Assembly (NCBI GenBank): GCA_910587085.1
Contig: CAJUMC010000001.1
Coordinates: forward strand, 146,117-210,116
DNA: 64,000 nucleotides
Source of the DNA: an uncultured Lachnospiraceae bacterium
Lineage (GTDB): Bacteria; Bacillota; Clostridia; Lachnospirales; Lachnospiraceae
Direction: 5' to 3'
The notes below the pieces were generated by a model that had not been told where the DNA came from, did no database searches, and saw nothing but the letters and a program-made list of their open reading frames with translations. How positions within the stretch are numbered: the stretch's first letter is position 1; the number at the start of each line of letters is the position of its first letter. This document shows, piece by piece, positions 26,760-35,440 of the stretch. Both the position numbers and the translations under genes were made by a program.

Positions 26760-27884
26760 CTATCGCAAAAACAGTGCCACAACCCGCAGCAGTGCAAAGA
26801 CCCCCGTGCTGATTCCCGCAAACCAGGCGGCGATTTTTCCTTTGGAAAGCGGCGGCTTTCCCACAATTTTTCCGGTCCGGCCGTTCATCGCAAACATCCG
26901 CTCCGTGTCGTGGTAGTCGTAGCATACCATCCACACGGGCATCAGGGTATAATACGCGTTGACCTTTCTCAGATCAATATTTTTGCGGTGCCAGGTGACT
27001 GTGGAATAGCCCTGGATCGTTGACCGGAGATAGTTTTCCGCATAGGAATTGACCCGCTGCAGCACTCTCGGAAGAAGCTGGTTTTCATCGTAATTGTATT
27101 TCTCCGCCAGATAGCCTGCCAGATACGGCATGTCGAAATCCTTCAGTTCCCCGGATGGAAACGGTTCAAGACGGTCCATCAGCGTATCGTTCATTTTTTC
27201 CGAGGCATCCGCCGGAACCATGCGGTATGCCAGGCTGACCCTGCGGTACACATGATAATATTTCGTCTCGGTGTATATGTAATCCCCGCGCGAGTAGGTG
27301 CGCACGCGGGTCGCCGTGCAGTCCGCCTCGCCCGTCCCGCCCATATCGTACAGCCAGAACGGGACATACATCCCCGTTATGCTTTTGATGCGATCCGCCG
27401 TCATGAAATCCCGCGGCGTCAGCCTGCCGCCGCCGCACCATTTCCGGAATGCCGCCTGCGCCTGCTCCTTCCCGATGGAAAACGGCAGGATCTTCGCCGG
27501 CGCCAGCTCCCCGCTCAGCCGATCCCCCAGCACAACCGGCGCGCCGCAGAAGCTGCATTTTGTGGCTGTTGTGTCATCGGTCGTAATCACGACCGCACCG
27601 CAGTTCCTGCAGGCATACTGCCGGCCTGCCGTGCCGTCAAAGGTGCGGAAGCCCTGCTCCCTTTGAAGCTCCTCGAATTCCGCCTCGTCGTCGATCGCAT
27701 CCGCCGAAAAGGGAGCTGTCTCCGGCGCGTCGGCCTTTCCGCCGCCCTCCTCCGGAACCGTTCCCGCATAGGACGCCTTCTCGATATCCATCTCTCTGCC
27801 GCAGCTGCCGCACTTCAGCTTTCCCGAGCGGCTGTCAAACTGCATATCCGCGCCGCAGCCCGGACATTTATACTGAACGACCAT
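26760..27884 (-). CDS. ydjG: YdjG-like zinc-ribbon membrane protein
   Basis: A 374-residue TFIIB-type zinc-ribbon protein. Four CxxC pairs are visible: KCPGCGADM and KCGSCGRE in the first 30 residues, then ACRNCGAVV and KCSFCGAPVV near 95-120. The rest is beta-rich, and a hydrophobic helix (AAWFAGISTGVFALLRVVAL) closes the protein. In Bacillus the homologue recruits PspA to the membrane. The start at 27884 is the third possible ATG; GGGGT lies nine bases upstream. The 269-bp gap back to pspA includes an 11-pair inverted repeat (28007-28046) without a T-run. Confidence 0.82.
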   Translation of the reverse strand: MVVQYKCPGCGADMQFDSRSGKLKCGSCGREMDIEKASYAGTVPEEGGGKADAPETAPFSADAIDDEAEFEELQREQGFRTFDGTAGRQYACRNCGAVVITTDDTTATKCSFCGAPVVLGDRLSGELAPAKILPFSIGKEQAQAAFRKWCGGGRLTPRDFMTADRIKSITGMYVPFWLYDMGGTGEADCTATRVRTYSRGDYIYTETKYYHVYRRVSLAYRMVPADASEKMNDTLMDRLEPFPSGELKDFDMPYLAGYLAEKYNYDENQLLPRVLQRVNSYAENYLRSTIQGYSTVTWHRKNIDLRKVNAYYTLMPVWMVCYDYHDTERMFAMNGRTGKIVGKPPLSKGKIAAWFAGISTGVFALLRVVALFLR

Positions 27885-28153
27885 AATACCCATACCCCAT
27901 AATCTGTAATCCGCCGCACTCCCACCGGAAACGGACAGATAAAACTTCCGGAACTGCCCTGCACGGCTCTGCGGCATAATCTCTCCTGCATGAATCCGCG
28001 CATAATGAAACTGCCGCAGTCGGCAGTCACGTCCCGCGGCAGTTTCCGGTCAGCCGGCGCTTCCCATGATTATCCCCGTGTCCATCGCAGGCCTGCCTGC
28101 GATACGGCATCCATGAAGTACCTGATAAAAGAAGCTTCAAAAATACTTTTCTT

Positions 28154-28831
28154 TCAGGCCTTTCCAAGACTTGCCTTCAGTGCAGCCAGCTCGTCGTCCA
28201 CATCCGAGCCCTGGGAATATTTGGCTGTCAGATCCTTTATGCTGTCCTTCTTCTCGGCTCTGTTGAGCTCCGCCATCGCATTTGCCTCGTCCAGTCTCTT
28301 GTTGGCCAGATTCTCATACTTCTCAAAGCTTGCGATCGAGCTGTTCGCACTGCTTACAGAGTCGTTGAGCTTGTTGATCCTCTCCTGCGTCTTCGCCACC
28401 GCAAGTTTGCCCTTGATCATCTGCTTGCGGGACTCCAGCTCATTGATATCGGAAACAAGCTTGCTGTGCATTTCCTTCATGTGCTCCGCATTCGTATGCG
28501 CAAGCTCCCAGGTCTCCTGCAGCCCGGCCTGCTTTGCGGAAAGTGACGCCTTCTGCTCGAGAAATTTTCTCGCATCGTCCTCGTTATTTTTCTCAAGCGC
28601 CTTGATGGCGAATTTCTGCATCTTATCCATTTCCTCGGTGCAGTCGTCAAGCTCTCTTTTTGCTCTTGCTTCCTCCGCCATAATGCTTGCGGTCTCCGAC
28701 TTTACCTTACCCAGATCCTCGTTGAGATTTCTCAGGCACTGGTCAATCATCTTTTCCGGATTTTCCGCCTTGTCCAGCAGCGCGTTGATGTTCGCCGACA
28801 TAATATCCTTAAATCTAGATAAAATCCCCAT
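28154..28831 (-). CDS. pspA: Phage-shock protein A / IM30 family protein
   Basis: A 225-residue, almost wholly coiled-coil protein starting MGILSRFKDIMSANINALLD, the conserved amphipathic first helix of PspA/Vipp1/LiaH. Members form large ESCRT-III-like assemblies on the membrane and preserve it under stress. Here it heads the pspA-ydjG-ydjH-ydjI operon, and a sigma-A-type promoter lies about 55 bases upstream. I saw no sigma-W-like promoter. Confidence 0.93.
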   Translation of the reverse strand: MGILSRFKDIMSANINALLDKAENPEKMIDQCLRNLNEDLGKVKSETASIMAEEARAKRELDDCTEEMDKMQKFAIKALEKNNEDDARKFLEQKASLSAKQAGLQETWELAHTNAEHMKEMHSKLVSDINELESRKQMIKGKLAVAKTQERINKLNDSVSSANSSIASFEKYENLANKRLDEANAMAELNRAEKKDSIKDLTAKYSQGSDVDDELAALKASLGKA

Positions 28832-28885
28832 CTTTCTGATACCTCCGCTTTCTTGCCCGATTTTTTCGGAATATTTTACACAATA

Positions 28886-28914
28886 AGTTTACCTTTAAAT
28901 CACTGTTTCGTCAA
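28886..28914 (-). promoter_or_regulatory. Promoter of the pspA operon
   Basis: On the minus strand TTGACG and TAAACT are 17 bases apart, about 55 bases before the pspA start and just after the stop of the PAP2 gene. Confidence 0.6.
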
Positions 28915-28925
28915 GTAAAACCGCA

Positions 28926-29423
28926 TTAAAATCCGATGAGAAGCGCCAGTGTCCCCAGGCCGGCGCCGAACGCCAGTCCTGCGGCCGCATCGCGCACAAA
29001 ATGCACGCCTGCAAGCACTCTGGTTGCCGCAACGCCCGCCGCCACGGCGAGGAAAAAAATCCCTGCAGGAGCACTGAGCCTCCACCACGCCATGGCGATC
29101 ACACCCGCACTGGCCGCGTGACGGCTCGGGAAGGAATGTCCCTTTCTATCCTTCGGAACCAGAGGGGGAAGCCCCCACACCTCATAAGGCCTCGGAAAGT
29201 CAAGAAAAGCGCGGAAGACCGTGACCAGTGCAAATACGGCTGCCGGAACAGCAAGCCCTGCCGGCAGCAACCGCGGTTCTGCCAGCGCCATAACCGCCAG
29301 ACAGACCGCGTAGCCCGCCGCCACTGCCATGGGCAGAATACGGTAAAGCAGCCGCAGGCAGAAAAGCCGCCCTGGCCGCGCTTTCAGCCAGTCCCGAATT
29401 TTTACATAGCGCTCCCGGCTCAT
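28926..29423 (-). CDS. PAP2 family membrane phosphatase
   Basis: A 165-residue PAP2 protein with about five membrane helices. The three catalytic signature motifs are present: a FRAFLDFPRP version of KxxxxxxRP (about residue 70), PSRHAAS (about 99) replacing PSGH, and RVLAGVHFVRDAAAG (about 134) with the catalytic His and Asp. Likely substrates are lipid phosphates such as undecaprenyl pyrophosphate or phosphatidic acid; sequence does not decide. Its ATG overlaps the cinA stop by four bases, so the pair is coupled. Confidence 0.9.
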   Translation of the reverse strand: MSRERYVKIRDWLKARPGRLFCLRLLYRILPMAVAAGYAVCLAVMALAEPRLLPAGLAVPAAVFALVTVFRAFLDFPRPYEVWGLPPLVPKDRKGHSFPSRHAASAGVIAMAWWRLSAPAGIFFLAVAAGVAATRVLAGVHFVRDAAAGLAFGAGLGTLALLIGF

Positions 29424-29923
29424 GATTCTTCTTCGTCATACTTCGCCATCAGTTCCTCCAGCGTCCGGTAAACATATTCTACGCTTTTCTGCCGGACGGC
29501 ATTCCTCCCAAGCTCTCCGAACCGCATGGTTCTCACCGTGATTTCTCCGTCGATGCAGAAGCCGAAGCAGACCGTTCCGACCGGCTTTTCCTCCGTTCCG
29601 CCGGACGGCCCCGCTATGCCTGAGATCCCGGCGCCGACCTGCGCTGCTGCCGCGCGCGCAATCCCCTCCGCCATTTGGCCTGCGACCTCCTCGCTCACAA
29701 CGCCGCATCTTTGGATTGTTTCGGGCTTCACCCTGAGATATTTTACTTTCGCCTGATCCGCATACGTCACTATACTCTCATTCAGCACCTTCGACGCATC
29801 CGGCACATCCACCAGCGCGGCGGCAGCCAGCCCGCCCGTGCAGGATTCCGCAAACGCGATATGCCAGCCTTTCTTTATCAGACGGCGAACCGTCTTCCCC
29901 GCAAGATAATTTTCATCGTTCAT
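29420..29923 (-). CDS. CinA C-terminal-type nicotinamide-nucleotide amidohydrolase
   Basis: A 167-residue stand-alone CinA (PncC-like) domain, converting NMN to nicotinate mononucleotide in pyridine-nucleotide salvage. Signatures: AFAESCTGGLAAAALVDVP (catalytic Ser region, residues 24-42), SYV-like NESIVTYADQAKVKYL, VSEEVAGQMAEG and GIAGPSGGTEEKPVGTVC. The start at 29923 gives the standard family N-terminus; upstream codons are Gly/Gln-rich and unconvincing. Co-translated with the PAP2 gene. Confidence 0.93.
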   Translation of the reverse strand: MNDENYLAGKTVRRLIKKGWHIAFAESCTGGLAAAALVDVPDASKVLNESIVTYADQAKVKYLRVKPETIQRCGVVSEEVAGQMAEGIARAAAAQVGAGISGIAGPSGGTEEKPVGTVCFGFCIDGEITVRTMRFGELGRNAVRQKSVEYVYRTLEELMAKYDEEES

Positions 29924-30068
29924 ACAGCTGCCTCCATCTTCCTGTCTGATCTGCCGCACACCCCCGCCCTGCCCGGCGGCATGCATCCGAAATTACCGTT
30001 CCACCATGCATTATAAAGCCGTCCGATGCCGATTACAAGCGGTTTTGCCGCAAGCCCAGGCAAAAATA

Positions 30069-31403
30069 TCAGAACAGCTGCCTCCGCCGCAGTAAATAAT
30101 ACCCTGCTCCGACCGCATCCGCCAAAAACCACCCGATCGGAATCGACCACCAGATCCCAGCCACGCCCAGCGCCGGAACCGCCGAGAGCTTATAAGCCAG
30201 AACCACCCGGGTACCGAGCGAAATAATCGTAAGCACAACGGACATGCCCGGCCTTTCCATCGCCCGGTACAGCCCGTACAGCAGGAAAAGGCAGCCGATT
30301 CCGCCGTAGAACGCCCCCTCAATACGCAGGTAGCGAACGCCCTGCGCAATCACCCCGCTCTCTTCTGCCTCCACAAAAAGCTTCATCAGCGGCCCGGCAA
30401 ATATCCAGACAGCCAGGGAGATCACCGCGCTGAACACCAGCGCCGTGACCACCGCTCCTTTCAGGCCTCTGCGGATGCGCTCCGCCTTCCCTGCGCCGTA
30501 ATTCTGTGCGATAAAGGTAGAAAACGCGTTTCCGAAATCCTGCACGGGCATATAGGCGAACGCATCAATTTTAACCGCGGCCGCAAACGCCGCCATCACG
30601 GTCGGTCCGAAGCTGTTGACCAGCCCCTGCACCATAAGGATTCCCAGGTTCATCACGGACTGCTGAACACAGGTCAATACAGAAAATCCGGCGATCTCCC
30701 GGATACAGCACCAGCGAATCCGCCGGTATTTCCACAGCCCGCGAAGCTCCGGACAGCGCACCAGGGCATAAGCCGCAAGTCCGATTCCGGAAACATACTG
30801 GGCAATCACCGTAGCTGCTGCCGCTCCGGCTGCACCGCTTCCGAGCACAAGCACAAAATACAGATCCAGCGCGATATTCAGAGCCGCGGACACCGCCAGA
30901 AAAATCAGCGGCACAACGGAATTTCCCACCGCGCGGAGAAAGGAGGCAAAATAATTGTAAAGAAAGGTTGCCGCGATCCCGCAGAAAATCACGGCAAGAT
31001 ATTCCCGCATCAGCGTCCAGACATTCTCGTCCGAAACCTTCAGAAAAAACCGGATTGCGTCCAGGCAAGCAAACGCGGCGATGTTGAGCACAACCGACAG
31101 ACCCGCTATCAGCGCAAACGACGCGCACACTCCCTCCTTAAGTCCCCCTTCGTCCCTCCTGCCGTACCGGATGGAAAATACCGCCCCGCTGCCCATGCAC
31201 AGTCCCAGCAGGATGGAGGTCAAAAAGGTCATCAGTGTAAAAGCCGAACCGACGGCCGCAAGAGCATCGCTTCCCAGCACACGCCCGACAATCAGCGTAT
31301 CCGCAATATTGTAGCATTGCTGCAGCAGATTTCCCAGAATCATGGGGGCGGCAAAGCGCAGCATGGAGCGGACGACCGGCCCACTCGTCAGATCCCTGTT
31401 CAT
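30069..31403 (-). CDS. MATE family efflux transporter (second)
   Basis: A 444-residue MATE pump (NorM/DinF-like) with 12 hydrophobic helices. Signatures: NIADTLIVGRVLG near residue 33, LGLCMGSGAVFSIRYGRRD near 70, and VQDFGNAFSTFIAQNYGAGK in the second half. It differs clearly from the other MATE protein in the window, so it is not a recent duplicate. I chose the ATG at 31403; the frame can be extended nine codons to a TTG. A 12-bp palindrome TTTGATATCAAA (31420-31431) just upstream may be an operator. Confidence 0.92.
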   Translation of the reverse strand: MNRDLTSGPVVRSMLRFAAPMILGNLLQQCYNIADTLIVGRVLGSDALAAVGSAFTLMTFLTSILLGLCMGSGAVFSIRYGRRDEGGLKEGVCASFALIAGLSVVLNIAAFACLDAIRFFLKVSDENVWTLMREYLAVIFCGIAATFLYNYFASFLRAVGNSVVPLIFLAVSAALNIALDLYFVLVLGSGAAGAAAATVIAQYVSGIGLAAYALVRCPELRGLWKYRRIRWCCIREIAGFSVLTCVQQSVMNLGILMVQGLVNSFGPTVMAAFAAAVKIDAFAYMPVQDFGNAFSTFIAQNYGAGKAERIRRGLKGAVVTALVFSAVISLAVWIFAGPLMKLFVEAEESGVIAQGVRYLRIEGAFYGGIGCLFLLYGLYRAMERPGMSVVLTIISLGTRVVLAYKLSAVPALGVAGIWWSIPIGWFLADAVGAGYYLLRRRQLF

Positions 31404-31457
31404 TTTTTCTTTTCCCTCTTTTGATATCAAATGATAATATTATGTACGCCACATACA

Positions 31458-31492
31458 AGCGGGACTGCCGCAAGTCCTGCGGCAGTCCCGCT
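31458..31492. repeat. Perfect 15-bp inverted repeat
   Basis: AGCGGGACTGCCGCA, a five-base loop, then its exact complement. There is no T-run on either side. It sits between the chemoreceptor gene end and the second MATE gene. It may be a factor-independent stop, an RNA-stability stem or a protein site. Confidence 0.6.
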
Positions 31493-31609
31493 CAGTCCTG
31501 AACTCAGCCTTTCTTGTCGAAGGCCGGATTGAACGCGTAGAAATTTTTAGAATCCAGATCCTCCTGCACCATCCGCAGGCTTTCCCCGAATCGGGCAGAT
31601 GAAAGCAGG

Positions 31610-32953
31610 TCAGCTGAGATGAACCAGCTTCTGCAGATCGGCAATCAGCTCGCGGGAATACCGCTCCGCATCCAGATATACCTGCTCCGCCTTGGCGTAA
31701 TCGGAACGTTTGATCGCCTCCACTACCTCAGCCCCGAATTTGTGGAATCTTTCGTGCTTCGGGCCAAGCCCGTCCCAGACGGGAAGCATCTCCGGAGTCT
31801 TCGGCGTCATCGCACAGTAAAAATGTCCGAACCCGCATTTGGTGGAATCGAGCTGCAGCGGAACAATCGTATGGGACTCGGTCATCTTTTTCAGGTTGCT
31901 CAGCCAGGTGCGGTGTGCAGTAATTGCATTCTTTACATACTGGGCAAACTCCTGACTTTCCAGGTGGAAAAAGGCGTCGTCCGCCATAGAACCCATCTGC
32001 CTTACGGTTTCGTCCAGCGCTTTTTCTATCCCCACAACAGGCTCAGTTGCCTTTCTCAGGTCATAGCCGACGCTCTGCATGAAATCCGTGCTGCTTCTCA
32101 GCTGATCCTCCATCTGCGCCATGGAGCTGCTGATCTCCTCGCTGACCGCGGAAATTGAGCTCATCGACTCATTGATTTTGGCTACATGCCTCTGGTTTTC
32201 GTCGTTCAGTTCCCACACATTCCCGATTTTCTTTGTCATGGTTCCGAGTGCTTCAATGGTGCCCGCCGCACTGGAAACACTTTTTCTGGATGCACTTTTA
32301 ATGCCCTCGACAAAATCTCCCATATTGTCTGTCAGCTTCTGCGTCTCCTCTGCCAGACTGCGGATCTCATGCGCGACAACCGCAAAGCCCTTGCCGGCCG
32401 CGCCCGCCTTCGCCGCCTCGATGGAGGCGTTCAGTGCCAGAAGATTGGTCTGCATGGAAATGGAGCTGATGCCTTCAATCACATCGTTCATGCGGTTGAT
32501 GATCTGAAAAAGATAGTCCAGATCGCTCTGCATTTCTCTGGAAACCTCGATCGCCTGAGCCGACAGCTCCTTGATATTGGTCAGCTCGTTCTGACTGATC
32601 TCAATCTTTTTGTAGACCTCTGCCGTTTCCTCCGAAGCCCGGATAATCGTATGGGTCAGTTCCTCGTGCTGGTTGTTTGTTGAACCTCCGGCGGTACCGA
32701 ATATGGTTTCCGTCGCCTTGGCCACACGGTTGGAAATATCCATGATCCTTTCTGTCTGATGCTGCATCGTCAAATCAAGGGAGCTGATCTGCATCACGGC
32801 CTTGATATTTTTTTCGAGAATCTCTGCGAACTGCTTTCTGCCGTCTGCAAGCCGCCGGTAAATCGCTTCCAGATCCGGCTCCCTGGAATAATCTGCATCC
32901 TTCAGCTCGGAAACAGCCTTCACCAGCACCGCTTTTCTTGTTTTATACGCCAT
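31610..32953 (-). CDS. Cytoplasmic methyl-accepting chemotaxis protein with CZB domain
   Basis: A 447-residue chemoreceptor without transmembrane segments. The signalling domain spans about residues 70-330, with the hairpin tip ISMQTNLLALNASIEAAKAG and the adjacent GKGFAVVAHEIRSLAEET. The C-terminal CZB (chemoreceptor zinc-binding) domain follows, carrying AITAHRTWL, STKCGFGHFYCAM and KHERFHKFG, which supply the usual His-Cys-His-His zinc ligands. It would control CheA from the cytoplasm in response to zinc-linked redox cues. A sigma-D-like promoter precedes it, fitting motility control. Confidence 0.92.
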   Translation of the reverse strand: MAYKTRKAVLVKAVSELKDADYSREPDLEAIYRRLADGRKQFAEILEKNIKAVMQISSLDLTMQHQTERIMDISNRVAKATETIFGTAGGSTNNQHEELTHTIIRASEETAEVYKKIEISQNELTNIKELSAQAIEVSREMQSDLDYLFQIINRMNDVIEGISSISMQTNLLALNASIEAAKAGAAGKGFAVVAHEIRSLAEETQKLTDNMGDFVEGIKSASRKSVSSAAGTIEALGTMTKKIGNVWELNDENQRHVAKINESMSSISAVSEEISSSMAQMEDQLRSSTDFMQSVGYDLRKATEPVVGIEKALDETVRQMGSMADDAFFHLESQEFAQYVKNAITAHRTWLSNLKKMTESHTIVPLQLDSTKCGFGHFYCAMTPKTPEMLPVWDGLGPKHERFHKFGAEVVEAIKRSDYAKAEQVYLDAERYSRELIADLQKLVHLS

Positions 32954-33002
32954 ATTGCAATCTCCTCTTTTTGCTTGATGTATATATGCCTATCATAAGA
33001 AA

Positions 33003-33029
33003 TTTTCGGCGGTTTTGCAACTAGTTTTT
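33003..33029 (-). promoter_or_regulatory. Sigma-D (flagellar) type promoter of the chemoreceptor gene
   Basis: On the minus strand AAAA, 15 bases, then GCCGAAAA; the consensus is TAAA-N15-GCCGATAA, so the spacing is exact and two bases differ. It ends 49 bases before the start codon. Confidence 0.6.
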
Positions 33030-33097
33030 GCAGTTTGGCTTATTTTTCAGAGCGGCGCCCGGCAAAGCCGCGCCGGTGCCGCTGATTTGTATTTCCG

Positions 33098-34657
33098 CTA
33101 TATGTTCCAGATAATCTCAAGTCTTCCGTCCGCAATCCGGATAACGCGGATCAATACCTCTGCCACTGCCCTCCTGTCGGGGAATTCCGGAGCTTCCCAT
33201 ACTCTGACATGGTCTGTGATTTGTTTTCCTTTGCTGCCTGCAGCCTCTCTGTCCCCGGAGGCAATCTCCCCCTGCAGAGCCTTCCGTTCTTTATCCAGCT
33301 GCCGTATCCTCTCATTCATATACCTCAGCAGGACGCTGTCCGCCCCGGAAACGCGGTCAAGCAGTCCGCCGATTTCCTCCTCCAGCTGAGTGAGCCGGAT
33401 TTTTGCGGCAAGCCGCTCCGGTTCCACTTCCTGATCCGGTTTGCCGCATAACCGGTTTTCCTGAAGAACCGGAAATTCAGACAGACGCTTCCCGATGGCA
33501 CCAAGCATATACTCCTCCAGCACATCCGCATAAACGGTGCAGCCTGCCCCGGTGCAGCTGCCCTGCTTTCCGGCCCTGCTGCATACGAAATACCGTCCCC
33601 ACTTCGTTTTTGCCCTGCGGATAACCATGGCGCAGCCGCAGCGTCCGCATTTTATTTTTCCCGAAAGCCAGGAATTTTTCGGCCTGCAGCCTCCTGCTGC
33701 CTGCCTGCTGTTGATGCTCCTTTTCCGGCAGGCCAGCCACACGCCAGAGGGGATAAAGCCCCGGTGCGGTGCGAGAACAACTTCCTTCCCTGCCAGGCAG
33801 GAGCGGCTGGCTGTGCGGGAGATTCCCTCCGGAATGTCCGTTCCGTTTGCAGAGCTTTTATAAAGATAACATGCATTGCCACCCGTAAAGTCGCCGGCGG
33901 AATTGTAAATATGGGCCCCCTGGCTTTTAAAGAAACGGTATATTTCAATATCCGCCTGTACATAGACAGGATTGCGGAGAAGCTCGCTGAGACGTGCGGT
34001 ATTCCATTCGGCGCCGCGGAGATGCTTTATGCCGTGCATGTTCAGATAACGGACAATATCCCCCAGGGAATTGTCCGTATCCGCATAAAGGGAATAAATC
34101 AGCTTCAGCTGTCCGCTTTCCTCCGGAACCTCCTCATACATGGACGTGCGGATCTGGTCGATCACCGTCCCCGTCAGGCGATACCCGTAGGGAATCCGGC
34201 CTCCCATGTAAAAGCCCCGCCTGCATCTTGCATAGTAAGCGTCCGTTACGCGCTTCTGTATGGTTTCACGCTCCAGCTGGGCAAAAACAATGCAGATATT
34301 CAGCATGGCCCGGCCGATCGGCGCAGAGGTGTCAAATTTTTCTGTGGATGATACGAATTCTACATGATATTGCTGAAAGAGTTCCATCATATTGGCAAAA
34401 TCAAGGATGGAGCGGCTGATGCGGTCAAGCTTATATACAATCACCCGCTTTATTTTTCCTGCACGGATATCTCTCATCATCCTTTCGAAGCCCGGCCGGT
34501 TGATATTTCCGCCCGAAAAACCCCGGTCCGTATATTCCAGACAGGCCTCCCCCCTCGCCTCGTACCGGCAGTATTCCAGCTGGCTTTCCACGGATATGCT
34601 GTCTTTCTTTTCTACGGACTGCCGCGCATACAGCGCATCAAACAGCTGATCTTGCAT
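33098..34657 (-). CDS. Large serine recombinase (first, outside the cotJC element)
   Basis: A 519-residue large serine recombinase. The resolvase domain covers residues 6-150 with the nucleophile Ser14 (LYARQS) and the KLDRISRS arginine motif. Next comes the recombinase domain (about 170-290) and a zinc ribbon (KCGRCGC near 345 with CSRAG and CTGAGC), and a coiled coil near 430-470. All known catalytic parts are present, so it may be active. The gene starts one base after the stop of a 61-residue gene. It lies next to the 3' half of the split cotJC, outside the interrupting DNA. Confidence 0.92.
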   Translation of the reverse strand: MQDQLFDALYARQSVEKKDSISVESQLEYCRYEARGEACLEYTDRGFSGGNINRPGFERMMRDIRAGKIKRVIVYKLDRISRSILDFANMMELFQQYHVEFVSSTEKFDTSAPIGRAMLNICIVFAQLERETIQKRVTDAYYARCRRGFYMGGRIPYGYRLTGTVIDQIRTSMYEEVPEESGQLKLIYSLYADTDNSLGDIVRYLNMHGIKHLRGAEWNTARLSELLRNPVYVQADIEIYRFFKSQGAHIYNSAGDFTGGNACYLYKSSANGTDIPEGISRTASRSCLAGKEVVLAPHRGFIPSGVWLACRKRSINSRQAAGGCRPKNSWLSGKIKCGRCGCAMVIRRAKTKWGRYFVCSRAGKQGSCTGAGCTVYADVLEEYMLGAIGKRLSEFPVLQENRLCGKPDQEVEPERLAAKIRLTQLEEEIGGLLDRVSGADSVLLRYMNERIRQLDKERKALQGEIASGDREAAGSKGKQITDHVRVWEAPEFPDRRAVAEVLIRVIRIADGRLEIIWNI

Positions 34658-34843
34658 TTACGGCTTTCCCCCGGAGGCATCCGGCCCGGCGCATTTCCCA
34701 AATATCCGGCAGAGCGCCGCACAGACTTCTTTTCGGTTCTCCTGCTGCGACAGCTCCAAAGGGTCGGGCCGGATGTCGGTTACTGTCAGATTCATACGTT
34801 CCTTTTGTATCCGGGCAGCAAAATCGCGATCCCCGCTGACCAT
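34658..34843 (-). CDS. 61-residue protein coupled to the first serine recombinase
   Basis: A small acidic/basic mixed protein (MVSGDRDFAARIQKERM ... RKEVCAALCRIFGK). I do not recognise it. The start follows GGGAGG at five bases; an ATG 18 bases earlier has a weaker site. Its stop abuts the recombinase ATG, so the two are translated together. Small coupled partners of large serine recombinases can be directionality factors; that is speculation here. Confidence 0.65.
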   Translation of the reverse strand: MVSGDRDFAARIQKERMNLTVTDIRPDPLELSQQENRKEVCAALCRIFGKCAGPDASGGKP

Positions 34844-34877
34844 AAGCGCCTCCCTGTGCATTTTCCCTTTATACTTA

Positions 34878-34919
34878 TGAAAAGGGTGCGCATGCTATAA
34901 CCGCAGCATAGCGCCTTTT
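34878..34919 (-). terminator. Terminator after cotJC 3' half
   Basis: An imperfect inverted repeat (AAAAGG-GCTATGCT against AGCATGCGCACCCTTTT) with a T-run on the minus strand, 25 bases after the cotJC stop. It probably ends cotJC transcription before the recombinase operon. Confidence 0.6.
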
Positions 34920-34945
34920 ATGTTTCGGGTGCGCCCCGGACTGCT

Positions 34946-35398
34946 TCAGTTCTCCCGCTTCGCTTCGCCGAACCTCTGATAGTGAACGATCTCGCGCTCC
35001 CTCAGGAAACGGATCGGATCGCAGATATCATGGTCGTGTACAAGCCGGAGAATATTTTCGTAGGTGCTACGCGCCTTCTGCTCCGCTGCCATATCCTCAT
35101 GCAGATCGGTGATCGGATCGCCCTTGGACTGAAAATAGGCTGACGTCCACGGCGCGCCCGAAGCCGCCTGCGGCCAGATACCGAGCGTGTGATCCACATA
35201 ATAATTTGCAAACGGCGTGCCCTCGATCTGCTCCGCAGTCAGGTTGCAGGTCAGCTGATGAACAATCGCCGAGACAATCTCCATGTGCGCCAGTTCCTCG
35301 GTTCCAATGTCCGTCAGCACGCCCGCCACATTGCGGTTTTTCATCGCATAGCGCTGGGAAAGATACCGCATGGACGCTGCCAGTTCGCCGTCCGGCCC
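34946..35398 (-). pseudogene. cotJC: cotJC, 3' part of a split gene (codons 31-180 of the joined frame)
   Basis: Spore-coat manganese-catalase-like protein CotJC, lacking its first 33 codons. The frame enters through GGGCCGGAC (35390-35398, Gly-Pro-Asp) and continues GELAASMRYLSQRYAM, the invariant family stretch, then TDIGTEELAHME with catalase-type metal ligands, and FLREREIVHYQRFGEA at the end. There is no in-frame start with a ribosome site at the family position and no stop or frameshift in 147 codons. The missing beginning lies 14.7 kb away at 50135-50233 in the same orientation. The gene is probably silent as it stands and restored by excision. Confidence 0.93.
35390..35398. other. Left att-like core of the element in cotJC
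   Basis: GTCCGGCCC on the plus strand. The identical nine bases occur at 50135-50143. Beyond the core one mismatch is followed by two more shared bases. The short shared core is what large serine recombinases leave behind. Confidence 0.85.
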
Positions 35399-35440
35399 GC
35401 CTGACTGCGTCTGCCCCTGATTCCGGCCGTCTTTCGTTCT

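Noticed and set aside
31500..31609. Tail of a minus-strand frame (ending FYAFNPAFDKKG) just after the chemoreceptor stop
   Set aside because: The composition looks protein-like, but there is no ribosome site or ATG at a sensible place. It may be a remnant or chance; I could not assign it.
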